Source: Pseudonocardiales bacterium
GTDB lineage: Bacteria > Actinomycetota > Actinomycetes > Mycobacteriales > Pseudonocardiaceae
DNA length: 13,280 nt
Assembly (NCBI GenBank): GCA_025465385.1
Contig: JAODNG010000129.1
Span: 1-13,280, forward strand
Direction of reading: 5' to 3'
The notes beneath the pieces are model-generated. The model did not search any database. It was given only the letters and a program-made list of their open reading frames with translations, and was not told where the DNA came from. Positions 1-9,302 of this stretch are shown here, piece by piece. Made by a program: the position numbers and the translations under genes. How positions within the stretch are numbered: the stretch's first letter is position 1; each line of letters opens with the position of its first letter.

Positions 1-60
1 ACCATCCAAATCCGGTGTCTCGGGCAGCGCAGCGGCTTTCTCCAGATCAAGTGTGCTCAT
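1..60 (-). CDS. Partial gene, N-terminus only; probable FAD-dependent (thioredoxin-reductase-like) oxidoreductase
   Basis: An ATG at 60-58 opens a minus-strand frame that stays open to the window edge and gives MSTLDLEKAAALPETPDLDG. It starts 4 nt after the stop of the UBP zinc-finger gene, so it looks like the next gene of the same operon. No strong Shine-Dalgarno site is visible, which is common for coupled genes. The tract ETPDLDG resembles the N-terminus of actinobacterial FAD-dependent oxidoreductases that carry a cyclic-nucleotide-binding-like domain before a thioredoxin-reductase fold. Such genes often sit beside UBP zinc-finger genes. That identification is an inference from 20 residues plus context; no FAD or NADPH motif lies within the window. 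If right, it would supply electrons to the thioredoxin encoded three genes upstream. Confidence 0.45.
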   Translation of the reverse strand, partial: MSTLDLEKAAALPETPDLDG

Positions 61-64
61 CGGC

Positions 65-331
65 TCAGGTGAAGTTATCGTGGACATAGCACCAGCGCCA
101 GTTCTCACCGGGCTCGAATGACTGGACGATGGGGTGCCCGAGGACTCCGGCGTGCCACCGGGCGTGCCGGTTGGGGGATGAATCGCAGCACCCCACGTGC
201 CCGCAGGTCAGGCAGAGCCGCAGATGCACCCACGGTGACCCGGTCTGTAGGCACTCCTCGCAGCCCTGCGGTGTGCGCGGCTCGACGGCCCGCACCATCC
301 GCAGGTGCGGATCAAGTTGCGCCTGGGTCAT
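65..331 (-). CDS. UBP-type zinc finger protein
   Basis: This 88-residue protein is essentially one ZnF-UBP domain. Visible metal ligands are C24 and C27 (CEEC), C40 and C43 (CLTC), C48, and the histidines around H56, H60 and H66. The family blocks WVHLRLCLTCGHVGCCD (34-50) and HPIVQSFEPGENWRWCY (66-82) are present. In eukaryotes this fold binds the free C-terminal Gly-Gly of ubiquitin; the bacterial stand-alone versions have no established ligand. The ATG at 331-329 overlaps the TGA of the upstream doxX-like gene by 4 nt (ATGA), so translation is probably coupled; no good independent ribosome site is seen. It has no signal peptide or membrane segment and should be cytoplasmic. The family call is sure, the function unknown. 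Confidence 0.9.
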   Translation of the reverse strand: MTQAQLDPHLRMVRAVEPRTPQGCEECLQTGSPWVHLRLCLTCGHVGCCDSSPNRHARWHAGVLGHPIVQSFEPGENWRWCYVHDNFT

Positions 332-759
332 GACCGGCCGCCCCGTCCGGAGAGGTCGTCGAGGACCAGGGACGCCCCGATGGCCACCAACCAGACGTCC
401 TTGGCCAGCGGGACGCCCTGCTCGGTGGGTCGCAGACTCCCTTCCCGCCGCATGCCCGGGGTACGTAGGTAAAGACCGATCAGACCTGCCGAGAAGGCGG
501 TCAGCGCTGCCCCGGCGACGCCCGCGGGCACGAACGGCAACAACACCACGGCGCCGACGACGAGCTCACTTGCGGATAACGCCTTGACGAACAAGCGCGG
601 GTCGAGCTTGGCCAGGAACGGGTAGGCGCCTGCCGCGAACCCCTCCAGGTGCTGGGCGGTGACCTCGTCAGCGCCCCACTTCGACAGTCCGGAGTTGATG
701 ATGAAAGTCCCGGCCGCGAGCCGCAGCGGCAACTGCCGGACGTTCCTGCGCAGGTTCAT
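328..759 (-). CDS. DoxX family membrane protein
   Basis: This is a 143-residue hydrophobic protein of the DoxX/SURF4-like family, with about four membrane segments: roughly 9-28 (including the family tract INSGLSKWGAD at 21-31), 62-78, 80-98 and 120-136. Between the last two lies a conserved-looking polar stretch (PGMRREGSLRPTEQGVPLAKD). In M. tuberculosis, DoxX belongs to a membrane-associated oxidoreductase complex with SodA and SseA. Here it sits between thioredoxin and a zinc-finger protein, which suggests a thiol-redox role at the membrane (inference). The ATG at 759 overlaps the thioredoxin stop by 1 nt (TGATG) and has a clear Shine-Dalgarno GGAGG 7 nt upstream, which supports this start. 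Its own stop overlaps the next gene's start by 4 nt. Confidence 0.85.
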   Translation of the reverse strand: MNLRRNVRQLPLRLAAGTFIINSGLSKWGADEVTAQHLEGFAAGAYPFLAKLDPRLFVKALSASELVVGAVVLLPFVPAGVAGAALTAFSAGLIGLYLRTPGMRREGSLRPTEQGVPLAKDVWLVAIGASLVLDDLSGRGGRS

Positions 760-1234
760 CAGTGAGCCTCCAGATCAGATTCCGAGGGGATGCGGGCGAT
801 GGCGTCGTCCAGCCAGCTGCGTAATATGTTGAGCGGGGCAGCTCCAGGCTGGCGCGCGATGACCTCACCGCGGTACAGCACCATCAGGGTGGGGACGGCC
901 TGCACAGTGAAGCGCTGCGCCAGCTTCGGCGCGCGGTCGATGTCGACCTTGACCAGCTTGATCTGCCCGGCCTTCTCCCGGGCCAGCTGCTCCAGCGCGG
1001 GGCTGACCATCCGGCACGGCCCGCACCAGGTCGCCCACAGGTCCACCAGGACCGGGACCGTGGCCTGCTCGGCAATCTCGGCGAAGTCCGCATCAGCGGC
1101 GTCGGCGATCCACGGTAGGAAAGCTTTGCAGTTCCCGCACCGTGGCTTGCCCCGTGCGGCCGCGGGTACCCGATTCATCCGCCCGCAGTTCTCACATTTG
1201 ACTGTCCGCGTTGCCGTCGTTATTGCCATCGGTG

Positions 1235-1238
<4 letters not shown>
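759..1238 (-). CDS. trxC: Thioredoxin with N-terminal zinc ribbon (Trx2/TrxC type)
   Basis: A 159-residue thioredoxin. An N-terminal zinc ribbon is formed by C15/C18 (CENC) and C34/C37 (CGNC). The thioredoxin fold covers about 45-150, with active site WCGPC at 71-75, the buried-acid region VDLWATWCGPC and the cis-proline P116 (AVPT). The zinc ribbon marks the thioredoxin-2 (TrxC) type, known in E. coli to be zinc-bound and oxidative-stress responsive. It reduces protein disulfides and would need a thioredoxin reductase, perhaps the partial gene at 1-60. The start taken is GTG at 1238, which overlaps the clpB stop (GTGA). An ATG three codons later (1229) is the alternative; neither has a strong ribosome site, so coupling to clpB is likely. 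Confidence 0.92.
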
Positions 1239-3871
<2,633 letters not shown>

Positions 3872-3877
3872 AAGGGG

Positions 3878-4222
3878 TTACTCCTCGAACCGGGCTACCG
3901 ACGGCGGCGAATGGACGGCGTTACTGGGCATGTGGCTACCGGTGGCGCGCAGCGCGGCCTCGAGCACCTCGATACGGTCGAGCAGGTCCATGACCAGCCC
4001 GAGCGCGGCATAATTCACTGAAAGACCGGCTCGCAGCCGTTGTATCCGGGCCACTGCCCGCAGCTGTGGCGCGGCGAACCACAACCGGCCGCTGGTATCC
4101 CGAAACGGCTCCAAAAGGCCCAACGCCACGAACCGTCGGACCAGCTCGGGATGCATCCCGGCCCGTGCGGCGAAACTGTCCAGGCTGAGCCGGGACGTAC
4201 GCATCAGCGAGTAGCTGGTCAT
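3878..4222 (-). CDS. cbpM: CbpM-type chaperone modulator (MerR-like HTH)
   Basis: A 114-residue protein. It has a MerR-like helix-turn-helix at about 12-45 (FAARAGMHPELVRRFVALGL), a wing-like tract with RLWF (46-49), and a C-terminal helix with coiled-coil character (VMDLLDRIEVLEAALR, 77-92). The pattern RLR...VNYA..GLVMDLLDRIEVLE fits CbpM, which in E. coli binds the J-domain of the DnaJ homologue CbpA and inhibits it. The AGMHP start of the HTH is also like HspR, the repressor that holds this position in classic actinobacterial dnaK operons. A role in both binding DnaJ and binding DNA cannot be excluded. The start is the ATG at 4222, which overlaps the dnaJ stop (ATGA) and has an AGGAAAGG ribosome site; a longer open frame to 4474 only shadows dnaJ. 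Confidence 0.85.
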   Translation of the reverse strand: MTSYSLMRTSRLSLDSFAARAGMHPELVRRFVALGLLEPFRDTSGRLWFAAPQLRAVARIQRLRAGLSVNYAALGLVMDLLDRIEVLEAALRATGSHMPSNAVHSPPSVARFEE

Positions 4223-5157
4223 GTCCCTTTCCTCGGGTCGAATGTCGAATCCCTGCGCAGCGACTCGAACAGCTCCCGCTCCCGCGCCGTCAGCTTCCGC
4301 GGCACCATGATCTTCACCTCGGCGTAGAGGTCGCCCGGTGTTCCGCGCGGGTTGGGCATCCCTTCCCCGCGCAATCGCAACCGGCGACCCGTCGACGTGC
4401 CAGCCGGCACCCGCACCTTCGCCTCCCCACCAGGTGTGACCACCGAGACGGTGGCCCCCAGCGCGCCCTCCCACGGCGCCAAGAGCAGATCCACCGAGAT
4501 GTCCCGGCCGTTGACCCGGTAGCGAGGGTGCGGTGCGATCCGCACCACCAGATATAGATCCCCGGCCGTACTCCCGCCTGAACCCTGCCCCCCGGCGCCG
4601 GACACGCGGATGCGCTGCCCGTCGGTCACCCCTGCGGGAATGGTTACCTCGAAGCTGACGGGCTCGCCTGCGCCGGACAGGGTGATGCGACGGCGGCCGC
4701 CGCGGTAGGCCTCCTCAACGGACAGTTCCAGCTCGGCCTCTTGATCGGCACCCGGGATCGGACCGGCCGCGCCCCGGGAACCGAACAGGCCGCTCAACAG
4801 GTCGTCTATATCTATGCCTCCGGCGCCGAATCTCCCGCCGCTGTCGGAGTCCACCCGCACCCGGGAGCCACTGCCAAACGGCGAGCCCGCCCTCCCGGCG
4901 CGGGCGGTATCGGCGGAGGCCTCATAACCCTCTGGGATTTGCCGGAAGTCCGGCCCGAACCGGTCATAACGTCGCCGGGTGTCGGGATCGGACAGCACGC
5001 TGTAGGCCTCGCTGACCTCCTTGAAGCGCTCCTCGGCCCCGGGGTCGCGGTTGACGTCGGGGTGGTATTGCCGGGCCAGTTTGCGGTAGGCGCGTTGCAG
5101 CTCCTCAGTGCTCGCGGTACGGGAAACCCCGAGTGCGTCGTAGTAGTCTCGCGCCAT
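4219..5157 (-). CDS. DnaJ-class co-chaperone without zinc finger (CbpA type)
   Basis: A 312-residue class B J-protein. The J-domain spans about 4-67 with the HPD motif at 32-34, which stimulates DnaK ATPase. A Gly/Ser/Arg-rich linker (about 85-135) follows, with IDIDDLLSGLFG at 115-126 as the usual G/F-region helix. The two C-terminal beta domains lie at about 139-210 and 211-290, and the end has the helix LTARERELFESL. No CxxCxGxG repeats exist, so the zinc-finger domain of classical DnaJ is absent, as in E. coli CbpA. The next gene is a CbpM-like modulator, matching the CbpA-CbpM pair. It starts 6 nt after the grpE stop, and a moderate ribosome site (AGGG) precedes ATG 5157. Confidence 0.95.
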   Translation of the reverse strand: MARDYYDALGVSRTASTEELQRAYRKLARQYHPDVNRDPGAEERFKEVSEAYSVLSDPDTRRRYDRFGPDFRQIPEGYEASADTARAGRAGSPFGSGSRVRVDSDSGGRFGAGGIDIDDLLSGLFGSRGAAGPIPGADQEAELELSVEEAYRGGRRRITLSGAGEPVSFEVTIPAGVTDGQRIRVSGAGGQGSGGSTAGDLYLVVRIAPHPRYRVNGRDISVDLLLAPWEGALGATVSVVTPGGEAKVRVPAGTSTGRRLRLRGEGMPNPRGTPGDLYAEVKIMVPRKLTARERELFESLRRDSTFDPRKGT

Positions 5158-5163
5158 CGGCCG

Positions 5164-5688
5164 TTAACCCTGGCGCCCTACGACGGTCACCGCGCCCGGT
5201 CGCAGCTGCCGCTCCGCGGTGCCGTAACCCGGGCGCAGCACCCGGACCACCGTGCCGGGTTCTGCCTCCGAGTCGTCCACCACGTTGACGACCTCATGCC
5301 GAGTGGGGTCAAACGGCACGCCCACCTCGTCGTAGCGGGAAAACCCGAGGCTTGCAAGCACAGCCAGGGCCTGATCGCGCACCGCCCGGACCCCGTCGAC
5401 GATCGCCGACGGATCGGCGTCGGCATGGCTCAACGCGAGGTCGAGGTTGTCCAGCACCGGCAGCCAAGACGCGGCCACCCGGTTCGCTGCAGCCGCCCGC
5501 TCGCGGTCGAGTTCCCGGGCGTGCCGCTTGCGCAGGTTGTCCAGGTCGGCCAGCGCCCGGCGCAGCCGGTCCTCCAGGGCGGCAACCGCATCGAGGTCCG
5601 GCGTTGCCACCTCGACCTTGTTCTCCGGGCTCGGATCGGGCGCCCCCTGCTCGGGGTCCTGGTGCGCGCCCGTTGATCCTGGCTGCAT
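5164..5688 (-). CDS. grpE: GrpE nucleotide exchange factor
   Basis: This is the nucleotide exchange factor for DnaK, 174 residues from ATG 5688. It has a disordered acidic N-terminus (1-30), a long dimerising helix (about 33-75, with LRRALADLDNLRKRHARELD), then the four-helix and beta-wing parts with the family signature: GVPFDPTRHEVV (123-134) and EPGTVVRVLRPGY (143-155). The frame is open further upstream to 5802, but that stretch overlaps the end of dnaK. ATG 5688 is preferred because it leaves a 10-nt gap after dnaK and has GAGG 8 nt upstream. ATG 5733 or 5721 are less likely alternatives. Its partner genes dnaK and dnaJ flank it. Confidence 0.94.
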   Translation of the reverse strand: MQPGSTGAHQDPEQGAPDPSPENKVEVATPDLDAVAALEDRLRRALADLDNLRKRHARELDRERAAAANRVAASWLPVLDNLDLALSHADADPSAIVDGVRAVRDQALAVLASLGFSRYDEVGVPFDPTRHEVVNVVDDSEAEPGTVVRVLRPGYGTAERQLRPGAVTVVGRQG

Positions 5689-5698
5689 GGCCCCGGCC

Positions 5699-7591
5699 TC
5701 AGCTGCGGTCGAAGTCGGCATCGATGACGTCATCGTCAGCCGCCGATCCGGTGCCGGCGGATGACCCGTCTTGAGGACCCCCGCCACCGACGCTTGCGCC
5801 AACCCGGGCCATCAGCGCCTGGGAAACCTGCTGGAGCTCGCTGGTCAGCTCGCGCACGCGCGGTAGCGGTGCCTGCTCCTGCACCGCCTGCCGAGCCTCG
5901 CCAACCAGCAGCTCAGCCCGGGCCTTCTCGTGTGCCGGCGCGTCCGCGCCGAGCTCGTCCAGGCGCCGCTGCACCTGGTAAGCGATGCTGTCCAGCTCAT
6001 TGCGAGCGTCGACCTCCTGGCGCAGCTGCTGGTCGGCGGCCCGGTTCCGGTCAGCTTCGGCGACCATGCGGTCAATCTCGGAGGAGTCGAGGTTGGAACT
6101 CTCGCTGATGGTGATGCCCTGCTCGGCTCCGGTGTCCCGGTCCCGGGCGGTGACGTTGACGATGCCGTTGGCGTCGAGGTCATAGGTCACCTCGATCTGG
6201 GGTTCCCCGCGCGGGGCCGGGCGGATGTTCTCCAGCCGGAACCGGCCCAGCACCCGGTTGTCCGCGGCCCGTTCCCGTTCTCCCTGCAGCACCACCACGT
6301 CCACCGCGGGCTGGTTGTCCTCGGCGGTGGAAAACACTTCGCTGCGCCGCGCCGGGATGGTGGTGTTCCGCTCGATGATCTTCGTCATCACCCCACCGCG
6401 GGTCTCCACCCCGAGTGACAGTGGCGTCACATCTAGCAACAGCACATCGGATACGTCACCCTTGAGCACCCCAGCCTGGATCGCCGCGCCAACCGCGACG
6501 ACCTCGTCGGGGTTGACACTCATGTTGGGGTCCTTGCCGCCGGTGAGCCGGCGGACCAGGTTTTGCACCGCCGGGATCCGGGTCGACCCGCCGACGAGGA
6601 TGACCTCGTCGATGTCGTTGGCGCTGACCTTGGCATCGCCCATGGCCTGCTTGACCGGGTTCATCGTCCGCTCCACCAGATCGGCGGTGAGCTGGTCGAA
6701 CTTCGAGCGGGTGATGGTGGACTGCAGGTGCTTGGGACCGTTGGCGTCGGCAGTGACAAACGGCAGGCTGACCTGTGTCTGGGTCACCGAGCTCAACTCG
6801 ACCTTGGCCTTCTCCGCGGCCTCGAACAGCCGCTGCAACGCCTGCGGATCCTTACGCAGGTCGATGCCGTTGTCGCGCTGAAACTCCTCGGCCAGATAGT
6901 CGACCAGCCGCCGGTCGAAATCGTCGCCACCCAGATGCGTGTCTCCAGCGGTGGAACGCACCTCCACCACGCCGTCACCGACGTCGAGGATGCTGACATC
7001 AAACGTGCCGCCACCCAGGTCGAACACCAGCACCGTCTCGTGCCCGCGCTTGTCCAACCCATAGGCCAGCGCCGCCGCAGTGGGCTCGTTGATAATGCGC
7101 AGCACCTCCAGCCCGGCGATCCTGCCGGCGTCCTTGGTGGCCTGCCGCTGCGCATCGTTGAAATAGGCGGGGACGGTGATCACCGCCTGGGTGACCCGCT
7201 CACCCAAGAACTTCCCGGCGTCATCGGCTAGCTTGCGCAACACCTGCGCGCTGATCTCCTCCGGTGCGTACTGCTTGCCCCGGACCTCGAACCGGGCCTC
7301 CCCATTCGGTCCCGGCACCACATCGAACGTTACCGCCTTCGCTTCCTCGGTAACCTCGTCGAAGCGGCGACCGATGAAGCGCTTCGCCGAGTAGATCGTC
7401 CCCTTCGGATTCAAGATCGCCTGCCGCCGTGCCAACTGCCCTACCAGCCGCTCGCCATTCTCGGTGAACGCCACCACCGACGGCGTGGTCCGTGCACCCT
7501 CGGCGTTAGGGATCACGTCCGCCTGGCCGCCCTCCCACGCGGCAATCACGGAGTTCGTCGTGCCGAGATCGATACCTACTGCCTTTGCCAT
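5699..7591 (-). CDS. dnaK: DnaK (Hsp70) chaperone
   Basis: Full-length Hsp70 (630 residues). The ATPase domain starts AVGIDLGTTNS (4-14) and contains the signatures VFDLGGGTFDVS (189-200) and ILVGGSTRIPAV (331-342), plus INEPTAAALAYGLD (167-180). The interdomain linker is VLLLDVTPLSLG (383-394). The substrate domain follows with the QGERE loop (436-440), then a helical lid and a Gly/Ser/Asp-rich tail ending DVIDADFDRS, similar to the DnaK C-terminal EEVD-like end. Translation starts at ATG 7591 with AGGAG upstream. The presence of hsp20, a CbpA-type DnaJ and clpB in the same operon suggests a dedicated second DnaK system besides a housekeeping copy elsewhere (inference; the rest of the genome is not visible). 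Confidence 0.97.
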   Translation of the reverse strand: MAKAVGIDLGTTNSVIAAWEGGQADVIPNAEGARTTPSVVAFTENGERLVGQLARRQAILNPKGTIYSAKRFIGRRFDEVTEEAKAVTFDVVPGPNGEARFEVRGKQYAPEEISAQVLRKLADDAGKFLGERVTQAVITVPAYFNDAQRQATKDAGRIAGLEVLRIINEPTAAALAYGLDKRGHETVLVFDLGGGTFDVSILDVGDGVVEVRSTAGDTHLGGDDFDRRLVDYLAEEFQRDNGIDLRKDPQALQRLFEAAEKAKVELSSVTQTQVSLPFVTADANGPKHLQSTITRSKFDQLTADLVERTMNPVKQAMGDAKVSANDIDEVILVGGSTRIPAVQNLVRRLTGGKDPNMSVNPDEVVAVGAAIQAGVLKGDVSDVLLLDVTPLSLGVETRGGVMTKIIERNTTIPARRSEVFSTAEDNQPAVDVVVLQGERERAADNRVLGRFRLENIRPAPRGEPQIEVTYDLDANGIVNVTARDRDTGAEQGITISESSNLDSSEIDRMVAEADRNRAADQQLRQEVDARNELDSIAYQVQRRLDELGADAPAHEKARAELLVGEARQAVQEQAPLPRVRELTSELQQVSQALMARVGASVGGGGPQDGSSAGTGSAADDDVIDADFDRS

Positions 7592-7627
7592 GCTGGACTG
7601 CTCCTGTCAATCAGTGGTGGGCATCGT

Positions 7628-8128
7628 CTACTGGGTCGGTACCACGGGAGCATCGGCGAGCAGGCGCTCTGCCTCATCGGCAACCTGCTCGTCGACGACC
7701 AGCTCGTAGCGGCTGGGAACCGTCATCGTGACCGTGTCGAAATCGCGGCGGCCCCCCTGCAGGGCGTGCATCACCACGCCAAGCACCGCACCGATGACCG
7801 CACCAAAGATCAGTCCGTAAAACGCCAGCACAACGCTGGCCACCAACGGGCTGATGAGGTTGAACAACCCGAAAAACCAGCCAATCAACGCACCGGGCAG
7901 CGCACCGGACGCGGCGCCCTTCAGCGCCGCGCCGCCATAGTTCAGCCGTCCGGTCACCTGCTCGACCACCTGGAGGTCATGGCCGATGATCGCCACACGC
8001 TCTACCGGAAACCGCAGGTCAGACAGGTGGTCCACGGCCCGCTCAGCGTCTGCGTAGTTGCTGAACTGCGCGATGGGGCGTCGGCGTGATGCTGCGTTGA
8101 CGCCCTGGTGGCGCACCGGCTTGCTCAT
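7628..8128 (-). CDS. General stress protein 17M-like domain membrane protein with glycine zipper
   Basis: A 166-residue protein. The N-terminal part (about 18-62: PIAQFSNYADAERAVDHLSD through VERVAIIGHDL) matches the alpha/beta pattern of the general stress protein 17M (YflT-like) domain. The middle (about 65-124) is very hydrophobic with small-residue periodicity (GGAALKGAASGALPGALIG, then FGAVIGAVLGVVMHAL), as in glycine-zipper or hairpin membrane segments. The C-terminal part (128-163) is again soluble. It lies between hsp20 and dnaK with 36 nt on each side, and AGGAGG lies 6 nt before ATG 8128. Proteins of this type are stress-induced in actinobacteria and Bacillus, but their biochemical role is not known. 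It could tether the chaperones to the membrane or sense membrane stress (speculative). Confidence 0.82.
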   Translation of the reverse strand: MSKPVRHQGVNAASRRRPIAQFSNYADAERAVDHLSDLRFPVERVAIIGHDLQVVEQVTGRLNYGGAALKGAASGALPGALIGWFFGLFNLISPLVASVVLAFYGLIFGAVIGAVLGVVMHALQGGRRDFDTVTMTVPSRYELVVDEQVADEAERLLADAPVVPTQ

Positions 8129-8164
8129 AACTCGCCTCCTCAGGTGGCTCGTCTGGGATCGCGT

Positions 8165-8647
8165 TTACGCACTGTCAGCACTTACTGGCTGCTCGTTCGC
8201 GTTCTGATCGGCAGCACTTTCAGAGCCGCTGTCCTGTAGTTCCTGCTGCTGCTGCGCGCCTAGCTGGACACGGCGCGGCTTGCTCTCCTCGGCTACCGGG
8301 ATCGTCAGCATGAGAACGCCGCGGTCGTAATCCGCGGACAGCTTGTTTGCGTCGAGGTTGTCGCCTAGGAACAGCTGCCGGGTGAAGATGCCGTGTGGTC
8401 GCTCATCGACGATCACCTCATCGCCTTCCTCACGCGCTGGCCGACGCTCCGCCCGAATGCTCACAACGTTGCGCTCGACCGTTAGATCGACGTCGTCCTT
8501 GTCGATTCCCGGGAGATCGATATGAACATAGAACTCGTCTTTCCGCCGCCACGCCTCCATCGGCATCGTGCGCGGCACCCTGCCGCCCATCACCTGCTCG
8601 GAGAGACGATCGAGTTCGCGGAACGGATCGAAACGCATCAGTGCCAT
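8165..8647 (-). CDS. Hsp20 small heat-shock protein
   Basis: A 160-residue alpha-crystallin family holdase. It has an N-terminal arm starting MALMRFDPFRELDRL, an alpha-crystallin domain about 30-120 with DLPGIDKDDVDLTVERNVV (44-62) and the closing motif GVLMLTIPV (110-118), and a V-x-L form of the C-terminal I-x-I anchor (RVQL, 126-129). The tail is unusually long, glutamine-rich then acidic (AQQQQELQDSGSESAADQ). It keeps unfolding proteins soluble for DnaK/ClpB, which are encoded downstream. It is the first gene of the operon. The ribosome site AAGGA lies 7 nt before ATG 8647, and a possible promoter and operator lie just upstream. Confidence 0.95.
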   Translation of the reverse strand: MALMRFDPFRELDRLSEQVMGGRVPRTMPMEAWRRKDEFYVHIDLPGIDKDDVDLTVERNVVSIRAERRPAREEGDEVIVDERPHGIFTRQLFLGDNLDANKLSADYDRGVLMLTIPVAEESKPRRVQLGAQQQQELQDSGSESAADQNANEQPVSADSA

Positions 8648-8654
8648 TGCATGT

Positions 8655-8659
8655 TCCTT
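8655..8659 (-). promoter_or_regulatory. Ribosome binding site of hsp20
   Basis: AAGGA on the minus strand, 7 nt before the ATG at 8647, fixes the start of the first operon gene. Confidence 0.6.
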
Positions 8660-8690
8660 CTCTCACGTTCGTCACAGTTTCCGGGGCCTA

Positions 8691-8725
8691 CACGTCTACC
8701 GTGGCAAGCACGGCGATATGTCGCC
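8691..8725. promoter_or_regulatory. Candidate operator: overlapping inverted repeats upstream of hsp20
   Basis: Three 4-nt units alternate in orientation with exact 5-nt spacers: CACG (8691-8694), CGTG (8700-8703), CACG (8709-8712). The last two extend to the perfect inverted repeat CCGTG-N5-CACGG (8699-8713). This runs into a second perfect inverted repeat, GGCGA-N4-TCGCC (8712-8725). A further CACG lies at 8664-8667, 27 nt from the first. The cluster overlaps the putative -10 element and start of the chaperone operon, where a repressor would sit. It does not match HAIR (CTTGAGT-N7-ACTCAAG) or CIRCE. The regulator is unknown. Confidence 0.45.
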
Positions 8726-9228
8726 TGGCCCTAACGGGTCCAAATCGGCCGTCCGGTCTTCACCTGCTGGCACGAACAGGGCCACGATCTCGGCGATCGC
8801 GGTAGCGGGGGTGGACTGGTCGACGCGTCAGCGGATAGGGCGGGCACCCCCAGCAAGCCCGTCCTCCGACGCTTCGAGCGTCTGGCAACTCTGCGCCTGC
8901 CGGGCCGCGGGCCGCAGGTTGATCGGCACGGCCAGACCCACCAACGTCTTGCCATCGATCGGCACGAGCAGCGAGGTGACGCCGGTGAGCGTGTACCTGA
9001 GCGTCTCGGGTTGCCCTCGCGGAACCGCGTCCAGCTCAGCGAGCCCCGCGGCCAGCGTGTCGCGCTGCCGGGACAGGGTGAGGTGCAACACCTGGTCCAC
9101 CTGCGCGCCCTTGTCTACCGGAGCGGGTCCAGCCGCGGCGATCCGAGTCAGCGCCTTGCTCAAGGCATCGACCTGATTCCGAGCAGGACGAGCGCGAGCA
9201 TTGCGGGCTGGATGACGCCGGGCGTCAT
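8696..9228 (-). pseudogene. Decayed gene of unknown family: frameshift near 9178 and internal stop at 8828
   Basis: ATG 9228 opens a frame with GC-rich third positions that encodes the hydrophobic start MTPGVIQPAMLALVLLG and then hits a stop at 9160. From about 9178 down the GC-biased frame is a different one, running through VDALSKALTRIAAAG, AQVDQVLHLTLSRQRDTLAAG and LTGVTSLLVPIDGKTLVGL to a TGA at 8830-8828. The same frame continues after that stop with coding-like codons (STPATAIAEIVALFVPAGED) to a TAG at 8698-8696. The switch fits one missing or added base near GGAATCAGG. The whole looks like a former membrane-anchored protein of 130-180 residues. I do not recognise the family. A sequencing error at the frameshift is the main alternative. 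The tail overlaps the candidate hsp20 promoter. Confidence 0.5.
8715..8743 (-). promoter_or_regulatory. Possible sigma-70-type promoter of the chaperone operon
   Basis: On the minus strand TTGGAC (8743-8738) and CATATC (8720-8715) are separated by 17 nt. The -35 matches consensus well, the -10 only partly. Position fits: start expected near 8708, about 60 nt before the hsp20 ATG, and the -10 lies inside the GGCGA/TCGCC inverted repeat. No sigma-H/sigma-E-type GGAA...GTT pair with the right spacing was seen. Confidence 0.3.
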
Positions 9229-9302
9229 GGGAACTTCTGGGCGTCCGGCGGATGGCGGGTTGGTGCGTGCCCGAACAGATGAGGTTCCCTTGGGGGGACA
9301 TC

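Noticed and set aside
4223..4474. Upstream extension of the cbpM frame to 198 codons
   Set aside because: It lies wholly over the end of dnaJ and is Gly/Arg-rich filler; ATG 4222 has a ribosome site and the usual 4-nt overlap.
6225..7231. Plus-strand open frames opposite dnaK
   Set aside because: Reverse-complement shadows of conserved dnaK codons, with no family resemblance.
8648..8827. HspR HAIR or HrcA CIRCE operator upstream of hsp20
   Set aside because: No CTTGAGT/ACTCAAG pair and no TTAGCACTC/GAGTGCTAA pair was found by eye.
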